From Dehalococcoidia bacterium (GTDB lineage: Bacteria; Chloroflexota; Dehalococcoidia; Plut-88900), in NCBI GenBank assembly GCA_012270635.1, contig JAAXHX010000013.1, forward strand, positions 1 through 5,609: a DNA stretch of 5,609 bases. The letters run 5' to 3'. The notes beneath the pieces were generated by a model, which was given only the letters and a program-made list of their open reading frames with translations, made no database searches and was not told the origin of the DNA. Each line of letters begins with the position of its first letter. Position 1 is the stretch's first letter. Of this stretch, positions 1-5,608 are shown piece after piece. The position numbers and the translations under genes are program-made.

Positions 1-492
1 CTGCTCGATGTGGTCGAGGGCGAACCGGTGCACCTCCTCCGAGTAGCTGGCCACGGCGTCGGCGGGCACTTCCACGCGGTAATCGCGGTTCCGGGCGTCG
101 GCCACCGTGTGCATTACGCAAACGTTGGTGCACACCCCGCACACTATCACCTTCTCTGGCGCAAGCTCTTCCAGCCGCCGGTCCAGGTCCGTGTTGAAGA
201 AACCACTGTAACGCTGCTTGGGAATGACGTCTCCCTCGAAGCCCGAGAGCTCGGGGATTATCTCCGTCTCCGCCGTACCCCGGACGCAGTGCTCGGGGAA
301 CATCTCGAACTCCAGGTCGTCGGGCGCGTGGTTGTCGCACAGGAAGATGATCTTGCTGCCCAGCCGGGACTCCCGCTCCAGGAGGTCCTGCACCACCGGG
401 ACGATGCGCCGCGCCGACTCCCCCGTGTACAGGTTGCCGCCCTCTTCGCAGAAGCCTCGGACCATATCCACTACCAGTACCGCGTTGGTCAT
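1..492 (-). CDS. Isochorismatase/nicotinamidase-family hydrolase, 3' end outside window
   Basis: This is an open frame of 164 codons from ATG at 492 to the window edge with no stop, so the C-terminus is missing. My translation begins MTNAVLVVDMVRGFCEEGG. The cysteine-hydrolase triad of the family is visible: Asp9 in VVDM, Lys92 in PKQRYSGFF, and Cys125 in GVCTNVCV. Asp53, His55 and His68 match the metal-binding positions of nicotinamidases, and Glu61 could be the fourth ligand, as a Glu is in the pneumococcal enzyme. EHCVRGT at 67-73 also resembles nicotinamidases. The likely reaction is nicotinamide to nicotinate plus ammonia (NAD salvage) in the cytosol, but related amidohydrolases share these residues, so I give no gene symbol. 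AGGAG at 504-500, seven bases before the ATG, supports the start. It lies 67 bp downstream of the glycosyltransferase on the same strand. Family assignment is firm; substrate is inferred. Confidence 0.88.
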   Translation of the reverse strand, partial: MTNAVLVVDMVRGFCEEGGNLYTGESARRIVPVVQDLLERESRLGSKIIFLCDNHAPDDLEFEMFPEHCVRGTAETEIIPELSGFEGDVIPKQRYSGFFNTDLDRRLEELAPEKVIVCGVCTNVCVMHTVADARNRDYRVEVPADAVASYSEEVHRFALDHIEQ

Positions 493-499
493 GGTTCCT

Positions 500-504
500 C
501 TCCT
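500..504 (-). promoter_or_regulatory. Ribosome binding site of the hydrolase gene
   Basis: The minus strand reads AGGAG followed by AGGAACC and then ATG, a seven-base spacing. This fixes the start at 492, which matters because the gene is incomplete at its other end. Confidence 0.75.
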
Positions 505-559
505 AGCTTCGATGAAGTCCGTCCTTCCCTCAAAATGTTACCGCCGCCGCCCGATGTAT

Positions 560-1303
560 TCAAGGAACGGGGCCGGCGGCCTGCGTGCGGGGCTTGGGTA
601 TCCCCCCGAGGCGGAGCCTGAGCAACCCCTTCAAGTCCGCCCACGCCGTCGACACCACCCTGACCCGGGTGTCGGGATCATCCACCCAGTGCACGGGTAT
701 CTCCTTGATCCTGTAGCCGTTCTTCTCCGCCAGGATCAGGAGCTCGGAGTCGAAGAACCAACCCTTGTCCCTTACCATCGGCAGCAGCTCGTTGGAGGCC
801 CTTTGGCTGATGGCCTTGAAGCCGCACTGGGCATCGGAAAATCGAGTGCGGAACATGAGCTTGATGAGCAGGTTATAGCACCGGGAGATGATCTCCCGCT
901 TGAAGCTTCGCTTCTCTACCCTCGCCCCCCTCCCCAACCGCGTCCCTATCGCCACGTCGGACCCATCCTCCACGGAGGCCACCAGCGCGGGCAGCGCGTC
1001 CAGCCTGGTCGAAAGGTCCACGTCCATGTAGCACATCACGTCCGCTTTGCTATCCGTCCACGCCCTGAACAGCGCCCGTCCCCGACCCTTCTGCCTCAGG
1101 TGGAGCAGCGAGACCCGGGCGTCTTCCTCGGAGAGCCTCTCCGCCACCTCTCGGGTGGAGTCCGTCGAACCATTGTCGGCCACCACGATTCGCCAATCGC
1201 AGTTCGGCAGCTTGTCCCGGGCAAAGGCCGAGAGCGTTGCCACGCACTGGGGCAGGGCAACTTCTTCGTTGTAAACGGGGATGACTATGTCAAAGCTGGT
1301 CAA
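560..1303 (-). CDS. Family 2 glycosyltransferase, ALG5/DPM1-like
   Basis: A 247-residue GT-A fold glycosyltransferase. The N-terminal strand FDIVIPVYNEE (4-14) and VVADNGSTDST (40-50) form the nucleotide-sugar binding site. DVD at 94-96 is the metal-binding DXD motif. SDAQCGFKA (156-164) and WFFDSELL (182-189) resemble the acceptor-side motifs of dolichyl-phosphate glucosyltransferase (ALG5) and polyprenyl-phosphate sugar transferases. The likely role is transfer of a hexose from a nucleotide sugar to a polyprenyl phosphate or glycolipid on the cytoplasmic face of the membrane; donor and acceptor cannot be told from sequence. No C-terminal membrane segments follow the catalytic domain, unlike GtrB-type enzymes, so it is probably peripheral. 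The start is TTG, chosen because a strong GGAGG lies seven bases upstream and the family-typical N-terminus starts there. It stops with TGA, 67 bp before the next gene. It has no obvious link to purine synthesis. Confidence 0.9.
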   Translation of the reverse strand: MTSFDIVIPVYNEEVALPQCVATLSAFARDKLPNCDWRIVVADNGSTDSTREVAERLSEEDARVSLLHLRQKGRGRALFRAWTDSKADVMCYMDVDLSTRLDALPALVASVEDGSDVAIGTRLGRGARVEKRSFKREIISRCYNLLIKLMFRTRFSDAQCGFKAISQRASNELLPMVRDKGWFFDSELLILAEKNGYRIKEIPVHWVDDPDTRVRVVSTAWADLKGLLRLRLGGIPKPRTQAAGPVP

Positions 1304-1310
1304 CGACCCT

Positions 1311-1315
1311 CCTCC
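1311..1315 (-). promoter_or_regulatory. Strong ribosome binding site deciding a TTG start
   Basis: The minus strand reads GGGAGGAGGGTCG directly before TTG ACC AGC. GGAGG sits seven bases from the TTG. No ATG or GTG gives a comparable start while keeping the conserved IVIPVYNEE strand, so TTG at 1303 is the best initiation codon. Confidence 0.8.
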
Positions 1316-1358
1316 CGATTCGAGACCTTTGCATAACCCGTATACAAGGGGTCGGGGG

Positions 1359-1391
1359 CCGCTCGTGCTGAGCCTGTCGAAGTATGAGCGG
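1359..1391. repeat. Palindromic intergenic element with CTTCGACAGGCTCAG core
   Basis: The arms CCGCTCGT (1359-1366) and ATGAGCGG (1384-1391) can form an 8-bp stem with one G-T wobble around a 17-base loop. Read on the minus strand, the loop region carries CTTCGACAGGCTCAG (1382-1368). I recall this core as part of small interspersed palindromes in many GC-rich bacterial genomes; that is from memory, not a search. It sits 38 bp past the purH stop. No T run follows in either direction, so it is not a typical intrinsic terminator, though the hairpin could stabilise the 3' end of the pur transcript. Confidence 0.6.
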
Positions 1392-1428
1392 GGAGGACAA
1401 GGATACCTCTATTAAAACCATGGTACGC

Positions 1429-2955
1429 CTAATGCCTGAAGTGCCTGACCCCCGTGAACAGCATCGCCATTCCCAGCTCGTCCGCCACGTCGATAACCTC
1501 CTGGTCCCTCACCGACCCCCCCGGCTGCACCGCCGCGGCCACCCCTCCCCCTGCCGCCAGTTGCACGTTGTCGGCGAAGGGGAAGAATGCGTCGGAGGCC
1601 AGCACGGACCCTTGTGCTCGCTTCTCGGCGGCCCGCAGGGCGAGGTGCACGCTGTTCACCCGGTTCGGCTGACCGGCCCCCATCCCCATCAACGTCCTGC
1701 CCTTGACCAGCACAATGGCGTTGGACTTCACGTGCTTCGCCGCCTTCCATGCAAAGGCCAGGTCTTCCATCTCTTCGGGCGTGGGGGCCCGCTTGGTGAC
1801 GCACCGCCACGTCGAGGAGTCATCCCCGCCCGTGTCCCGGGTCTGGACCAGAAAGCCGCCCTGAACGGTCTTCACGTCCAGCCCCGAAGCCTCGCCCCCC
1901 GGCCCTGCCTCCAGAATGCGCAGGTTCTTCCTCTTCTTCAAAACGGCCAACGCTTCCTCTTCGAAGCCGGGCGCGATGACTATCTCGTAGAAGACCTTGG
2001 ATATTTCGTCCGCCGTCGCCGCGTCGACCTTCCGGTTGCACGCCACTATCCCCCCGAACGCCGACACCGGGTCCCCCGCCAAAGCCCGCCGGTATGCTTC
2101 CACCATATCTTCGTGACTGGCCAGTCCGCACGGATTCATGTGCTTGATTATCGCAACGGTCGGGCTGTCAAAGTCGGTCGCCGCGCTCCACGCCGCATCC
2201 GCATCGGCGATGTTGTTGAAGGACAACTCCTTCCCCCAGAGCTGCTTCGCCCCGGCAATCCCCTCGCCCCGGGACAGCGTCCCGGCATAGAACGCCCCCT
2301 GCTGGTGGGGGTTCTCGCCGTAGCGCAGCTGCTGGGCCTTGGTCATCCCGATGGTCAGCTCGTCGGGAAATGGGTCGGCGGCGTCCGCCAGGTAGTCGGC
2401 TATCGCCGTGTCATACAGGGCCACGTGTCTGAACGCCTTGCGCGCCAGTTCCCTTCTGAACTCGAGGTCTATGGCGCCCTCCGCCAGCTTGCCGGCCACC
2501 GAGTCGTAGTCCCGGGGGTCGACCACCACCAGCACGTGGGGAAAGTTCTTCGCCGAGGCCCGCACCAGGGTCGGGCCCCCTATGTCGATGTTCTCCAGGG
2601 CCTCCGTCAGGTCCACGCCCGCCCTGCTCACCGTCTCCACGAACGGGTATAGGTTGACCACCACCACGTCGATGAGCCCGATCCCGTGGGACTCCAGTTG
2701 GCCTAGGTGGTCCGGCACGTCCCGGCGCGCCAGTATCCCGCCGTGGACCGCGGGGTGCAGCGTCTTCACCCGTCCGTCCAGGATTTCCGGGAAGCCCGTC
2801 AGGTCGGATATGCTCTTCACCGGGACCCCGGCCCCGGCGATGGCCCTCTTGGTGCCCCCCGTCGAGTAGATCTCAATGCCCTGTTCCGCCAACGCCCGGG
2901 CGAAGGGCCCCAGGCCCGTCTTGTCTGAGACGCTGATCACCGCCCTCACGCTCAT
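1429..2955 (-). CDS. purH: Bifunctional AICAR formyltransferase/IMP cyclohydrolase
   Basis: PurH carries out the last two steps of de novo IMP synthesis in the cytosol. AICAR is formylated by 10-formyl-tetrahydrofolate, then FAICAR is cyclised to IMP. From the chosen start the protein has 508 residues, close to the usual length of about 510-530. The N-terminal cyclohydrolase (MGS-like) domain covers about 1-145, with SVSDKTGL (8-15), STGGT (31-35), GRVKTLHP (61-68), and NIDIGGPTLVRASAKN (122-137). The formyltransferase domain follows, with LRYGENPHQ (210-218), the catalytic Lys271-His272 in IIKHMNPCG, SAFGGIVA (298-305), and the typical end TGVRHFRH. The frame is open 10 codons further to 2985, but the conserved N-terminus MSVRAVISVSDKTGL and the ATGA overlap with purM support the ATG at 2955. 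AAGGG lies 10 bases upstream. The overlap implies translational coupling to purM. All key motifs are intact. The stop is TAG. Confidence 0.98.
   Translation of the reverse strand: MSVRAVISVSDKTGLGPFARALAEQGIEIYSTGGTKRAIAGAGVPVKSISDLTGFPEILDGRVKTLHPAVHGGILARRDVPDHLGQLESHGIGLIDVVVVNLYPFVETVSRAGVDLTEALENIDIGGPTLVRASAKNFPHVLVVVDPRDYDSVAGKLAEGAIDLEFRRELARKAFRHVALYDTAIADYLADAADPFPDELTIGMTKAQQLRYGENPHQQGAFYAGTLSRGEGIAGAKQLWGKELSFNNIADADAAWSAATDFDSPTVAIIKHMNPCGLASHEDMVEAYRRALAGDPVSAFGGIVACNRKVDAATADEISKVFYEIVIAPGFEEEALAVLKKRKNLRILEAGPGGEASGLDVKTVQGGFLVQTRDTGGDDSSTWRCVTKRAPTPEEMEDLAFAWKAAKHVKSNAIVLVKGRTLMGMGAGQPNRVNSVHLALRAAEKRAQGSVLASDAFFPFADNVQLAAGGGVAAAVQPGGSVRDQEVIDVADELGMAMLFTGVRHFRH
2952..2955 (-). 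other. ATGA stop-start overlap of purM and purH
   Basis: On the minus strand ATGA contains the purH ATG (2955-2953) and the purM TGA (2954-2952). The purH ribosome binding site (AAGGG, 2970-2966) lies inside the purM coding region. This is the classical arrangement for translational coupling and shows that the two genes share one transcript. Confidence 0.9.
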
Positions 2956-3971
2956 GTGATCGTCACCCTTTCGGGGCCGGCGCACCTCACCACCTCCCCA
3001 ATGACCGCCGAGCCCGGGATCCCTCCCAACAGGTCCGGCGCGTCCTCTTCCGCCGCTATGATCGTCATCCCGATTCCCATGTTGAACACGTTGTACATCT
3101 CATCGTCCGGGACCCGGCCTGCATCCCGTATCAGCCTAAAGATCGGCGGGACGGCCCAGGAGGACGCGTCGATCTTGGCTGCAAGGCCCTTCGGCAAGGC
3201 CCTCGGCACGTTCTCCCGGAACCCGCCCCCCGTTATGTGGGCCATCCCCTTGATCCTGTCCAGCAGGCCACCCACCGCCCCGAGATAGCACCTGTGAGGC
3301 TCCAGGAGCTCTTCGCCCAGCGTGCGCTCGAGCTCGGGGTGGAAACGGGCCAGCGCGGAGGGCTCGTCGTCCAGGTTGAAAGCCTTTCTGACCAAGGAAT
3401 ATCCGTTGGTGTGCAGCCCCGAGGACGGTATCCCGAGTATCGCGTCCCCCTCGTTGACCGCCGAGCCGTCGATTATCTCGTCCTTCTCCACCACACCCAC
3501 GATGAATCCGGCAAGGTCGAACTCCTTGCCCGCGTAGACCCCCGGCATCTCCGCCGTCTCCCCGCCGATCAGAACGCAACCGGCGTCCCGGCAAGCGCGG
3601 GCCAGCCCCCCGACCAGTGCGTCGGCCGCGTCGGGGTCCAGCTTGCCCATGGCTATGTAGTCCAGGAAGAAGAGCGGCTTGGCGCCCCCGACCAGGATGT
3701 CGTTGATGCAGTGGTTCACCAGGTCTTCGCCCACCGTGTCGTACCGCCCGAGCATCGCGGCGATGCGCACCTTGGTCCCGACGCCGTCGGCGCTGGACAC
3801 CAGCACCGGGTCCCGGTATTTCTCCAGGTGATACAGCCCGCCGAAGAAACCGATGTCCCCCAGCACCCGCGCGTTGAAGGTCGTCCTGGCGTGTCTGGAG
3901 ATCCGTTCCGTGGCCCGGGAAGCGGCGGCTAGGTCCACTCCCGCGGCCCGGTATCTGCTGTCGACGGTCAT
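2952..3971 (-). CDS. purM: Phosphoribosylformylglycinamidine cyclo-ligase (AIR synthetase)
   Basis: PurM converts FGAM and ATP into 5-aminoimidazole ribotide (AIR), closing the imidazole ring of the purine. The 339 residues match the usual length of about 330-350. Motifs run in the expected order: YRAAGVD (7-13), SSADGVGTK (59-67) in the ATP-binding region, NDILVGGAKPLFFLDY (90-105), IGGETAEMPG (135-144), GIPSSGLHTNGYSLVR (180-195), AHITGGGFRENVPR (244-257), and FNMGIGM (296-302). These are the hallmarks of the PurM/PurL fold and all look intact. The ATG at 3971 is preceded by GGAG at 3983-3980, eight bases away. The gene follows purF by 79 bp and overlaps purH by four bases, consistent with a purF-purM-purH operon. 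It acts in the cytosol as a homodimer, from family knowledge. Confidence 0.98.
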   Translation of the reverse strand: MTVDSRYRAAGVDLAAASRATERISRHARTTFNARVLGDIGFFGGLYHLEKYRDPVLVSSADGVGTKVRIAAMLGRYDTVGEDLVNHCINDILVGGAKPLFFLDYIAMGKLDPDAADALVGGLARACRDAGCVLIGGETAEMPGVYAGKEFDLAGFIVGVVEKDEIIDGSAVNEGDAILGIPSSGLHTNGYSLVRKAFNLDDEPSALARFHPELERTLGEELLEPHRCYLGAVGGLLDRIKGMAHITGGGFRENVPRALPKGLAAKIDASSWAVPPIFRLIRDAGRVPDDEMYNVFNMGIGMTIIAAEEDAPDLLGGIPGSAVIGEVVRCAGPERVTIT

Positions 3972-4050
3972 GCGGGGTTCTCCGGCTCGGGGGGCGGAGA
4001 GAGAGATGGGCCTCGCTGCGGAAACACGTTCCCGGGATATCCGTCGGCGC
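3972..4050. other. purF-purM spacer
   Basis: This 79-bp gap holds the purM ribosome binding site (GGAG at 3983-3980, minus strand). I see no clear promoter, terminator or stable hairpin with a T run, so read-through from purF to purM is the simplest reading. Confidence 0.6.
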
Positions 4051-5478
4051 CTATCGGCTGGGCTCCATCGCCAGCTTGTCCATCTCCAGCTGGACCGGTA
4101 TAGGGTACTTCCCGGTGAAGCAGGCTGTGCACATTTCGTTGTTGGGAAGGCCCACCGCCTCCACCAGCCCCGCTACGCTCAGGTATCCCAGGGAGTCCGC
4201 CCCGATGAACTGCCGGATCTCTTCCACGCTTTTTTGCGCGGCCAGCAACTCGCCCCGTGTCGCCAGGTCGACGCCGAAGAAGCAGGGGTGCCGGATGGGG
4301 GGTGCGCATATTCGCATGTGCACTTCCGTGGCCCCGTTCTTCTTCAGCAGGTTAACCACGTGGGGGGTCGTAGTGCCCCGGACAATGCTGTCGTCCACCA
4401 CCACCACCCTCTTCCCCCTCAGCACCTCCGGCATGGCATTGAACTTCAGCCGCACCCCCAACTCCCGGATACGCTGGTCGGGCTGGATGAACGTCCTGCC
4501 CACGTACCGGTTCTTCAGGATCGCCTCCCCCAACGGGATCCCCGACTCCTTCGCATAGCCGATGCCCGCCGCCACCGCCGAGTCCGGCACCCCCATCACC
4601 ATGTCCGCATCCACCGGGTGCTCTCTCGCCAGCTGTGCCCCCATCCTCTGCCTCGCCGAATACAGCAGCTTTCCCCCGACTATGCTGTCGGGCCTGGCAA
4701 AGTAGATGTGCTCGAATATGCAGAGGGAATGGGAGTCCTTCTCCACCAGCTTGTGCGACGTCACACCGTCCTTGTCTATGATCACCGCCTCTCCCGGCTC
4801 CACCTCCCGTATCACGTCCGACCCTATGTGGTCCAGGGCCGCGCTCTCCGAGGCGATGACCCAACCGCCGTTCAGCTTGCCCAGGGAAAGGGGCCGCACG
4901 CCCATCGGGTCCCGCACCCCTATCAACTGGTCCTTGGTCATCATGACCATGCTATAAGCGCCCTGGAACCGGTTCATGCAGTAGCGGATGCGCTCGGGCC
5001 ACGTTGACCCGGGGGCCTGGCCCAGCCAATGGGCCATCACCTCGCTGTCCGTGCTTCCCTTGAACTCGATTCCGCGGTCTTCCAGCTCGGCCCTGAGCTC
5101 CTGGGCGTTGATGATGTTCCCGTTATGCCCCGTGGCCAGCTCGCCCCAAGGGCCGTTAACCAGGGTGGGTTGGGCATTGGCTATCCGGCTCGAACCCGTG
5201 GTCGAATAGCGGGTGTGGCCAATGGCCAGGTCCCCGGAGAGCTTGCCCAGCGAGTCCTCGTCGAAGACCTGGGCCACCAGGCCCATGTCGGTGTGCGCCC
5301 GGATTCCCCGGCCGTCGGACGCGGCTATGCCCGCGCTCTCCTGGCCTCGGTGTTGGAGTGCAAACAGGCCGAAGAAGGTGATGCGGGAAACGTCCTCTCC
5401 GGGGGCGTAAATCCCGAAGAGCCCGCAGGCCTCTTTCGGCTTGTCAACCATCTGATCGCGTCGCCGGACTGCGGTCAT
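4051..5478 (-). CDS. purF: Amidophosphoribosyltransferase (glutamine PRPP amidotransferase)
   Basis: PurF catalyses the first committed purine step: PRPP plus glutamine gives 5-phosphoribosylamine, glutamate and pyrophosphate. The protein has 475 residues. The N-terminal Ntn glutaminase domain begins at Cys18 (EACGLFGIY), so the first 17 residues would be a propeptide removed on maturation. Glutaminase motifs include LQHRGQESAGI (41-51), GHTRYSTTG (87-95), NAQP (101-104), and GHNGNI (117-122). The C-terminal type I phosphoribosyltransferase domain has the PRPP loop VVVVDDSIVRGTTT (358-371). Cys253, Cys399, Cys450 and Cys453 match the four [4Fe-4S] ligands of the Bacillus subtilis enzyme, so this is the Fe-S, propeptide-bearing class. 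The ATG at 5478 is preferred over Met10 (5451): GGAA sits near the proper distance for 5478 and nothing like a ribosome binding site precedes 5451. Neither signal is strong. It is the first gene after a near-consensus promoter. The stop is TAG. Confidence 0.98.
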   Translation of the reverse strand: MTAVRRRDQMVDKPKEACGLFGIYAPGEDVSRITFFGLFALQHRGQESAGIAASDGRGIRAHTDMGLVAQVFDEDSLGKLSGDLAIGHTRYSTTGSSRIANAQPTLVNGPWGELATGHNGNIINAQELRAELEDRGIEFKGSTDSEVMAHWLGQAPGSTWPERIRYCMNRFQGAYSMVMMTKDQLIGVRDPMGVRPLSLGKLNGGWVIASESAALDHIGSDVIREVEPGEAVIIDKDGVTSHKLVEKDSHSLCIFEHIYFARPDSIVGGKLLYSARQRMGAQLAREHPVDADMVMGVPDSAVAAGIGYAKESGIPLGEAILKNRYVGRTFIQPDQRIRELGVRLKFNAMPEVLRGKRVVVVDDSIVRGTTTPHVVNLLKKNGATEVHMRICAPPIRHPCFFGVDLATRGELLAAQKSVEEIRQFIGADSLGYLSVAGLVEAVGLPNNEMCTACFTGKYPIPVQLEMDKLAMEPSR

Positions 5479-5522
5479 GAAGGTTCCAGATACGGTCTCT
5501 CCCTCGAACTTCTCGGTCGGGA

Positions 5523-5557
5523 CCCGTGCCCGGATTATATCCCCACCCCGGCACGGG
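5523..5557. promoter_or_regulatory. Perfect inverted repeat flanking the -10, candidate operator
   Basis: CCCGTGCC at 5523-5530 and GGCACGGG at 5550-5557 are exact reverse complements separated by 19 bases. One arm fills the promoter spacer next to the -35 and the other covers the predicted transcription start, with TATAAT between them. The arm centres are 27 bp apart. A dimeric repressor bound here would block RNA polymerase. I know of no regulator with this site; the B. subtilis PurR box is built on CGAA and does not match. Confidence 0.5.
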
Positions 5558-5563
5558 GGTCAA
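5534..5563 (-). promoter_or_regulatory. Sigma-70 type promoter of the pur operon
   Basis: On the minus strand TTGACC (5563-5558, five of six consensus bases) is followed after 18 bp by TATAAT (5539-5534, a perfect -10). A start of transcription near the A at 5527 would give a leader of about 49 nt before the purF ATG. In such GC-rich DNA a match this close is unlikely to be accidental, and it lies exactly where the operon promoter is expected. Confidence 0.85.
5540..5550. repeat. 11-bp direct repeat, promoter-spacer copy
   Basis: TCCCCACCCCG here is identical to 5580-5590. The copies are exactly 40 bp apart, close to four helical turns, so they face the same side of the DNA. This copy lies in the spacer between the -35 and -10. 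It may be a second regulator site or a by-product of the C-rich composition. Confidence 0.45.
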
Positions 5564-5567
5564 CGCG

Positions 5568-5595
5568 CCCCCCCACCCTTCCCCACCCCGCCCCC
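5568..5595 (-). other. Putative G-quadruplex tract upstream of the purF -35
   Basis: The minus strand has five G runs of lengths 5, 4, 4, 3 and 7, separated by loops of only 1, 1, 2 and 1 bases. This satisfies the classical G3+N1-7 rule with very short loops. The tract ends four bases from the -35 hexamer, on the non-template strand of the operon. It would be DNA-level structure, since it lies upstream of the predicted transcript start. Confidence 0.6.
5580..5590. repeat. 11-bp direct repeat, upstream copy
   Basis: This is the second copy of TCCCCACCCCG, about 17 bp upstream of the -35 hexamer and inside the C-rich (minus-strand G-rich) tract. Confidence 0.45.
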
Positions 5596-5599
5596 GAAG

Positions 5600-5608
5600 T
5601 GCTATTAT
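5600..5608 (+). promoter_or_regulatory. Possible extended -10 for a divergent gene
   Basis: The plus strand reads TGC followed by TATTAT, an extended -10 (TGn) with five of six hexamer matches, at the very right edge. No -35 is recognisable in the C-rich tract before it, and any gene it serves lies outside the window. Confidence 0.25.

Larger units (their letters stand above)
1304..1428. other. purH-glycosyltransferase spacer
   Basis: This 125-bp gap between the purH stop and the glycosyltransferase start holds the palindromic element at 1359-1391 and the ribosome binding site at 1311-1315. I found no convincing -35/-10 pair in either direction and no GC hairpin followed by a T run. Whether the two downstream genes are a separate transcription unit is therefore open. 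Confidence 0.6.

Noticed and set aside
218..1336. Long plus-strand open frame antisense to the hydrolase and glycosyltransferase
   Set aside because: Its translation is low-complexity, rich in Pro, Arg and His, with no recognisable domain. It is a frame shadow caused by high GC over two well-supported minus-strand genes.
1359..1400. Rho-independent terminator after purH
   Set aside because: The hairpin has a 17-base loop and no T run on either side, so it does not fit an intrinsic terminator.
1320..1428. Promoter for the glycosyltransferase
   Set aside because: Fragments such as TTGTAT or TATACG occur on the minus strand, but none pairs with a partner hexamer at 16-19 bp.
1384..2652. Plus-strand open frame of 422 codons opposite purH
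   Set aside because: purH on the other strand is intact with all catalytic motifs. The plus-strand product is Arg/His/Gly-rich and family-less.
2956..2985. Upstream ATG for purH adding ten residues (MRRPRKGDDH)
   Set aside because: The extension lies within purM, is not like known PurH N-termini, and the ATGA start has a placed ribosome binding site and the conserved MSVRAVISVSDKTGL.
3853..5007. Plus-strand open frame of 384 codons opposite purF and purM
   Set aside because: It spans the ends of two real genes and their spacer, and has the composition of a complementary-strand shadow.
5500..5520. B. subtilis-type PurR box (CGAA inverted pair)
   Set aside because: Only a single CGAA is present, at 5505-5508, without the required partner and AT-rich flanks.
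5479..5527. Purine or other riboswitch in the purF leader
   Set aside because: The predicted leader is only about 49 nt, too short for a purine or PRPP-type riboswitch with an expression platform, and I see no matching core.
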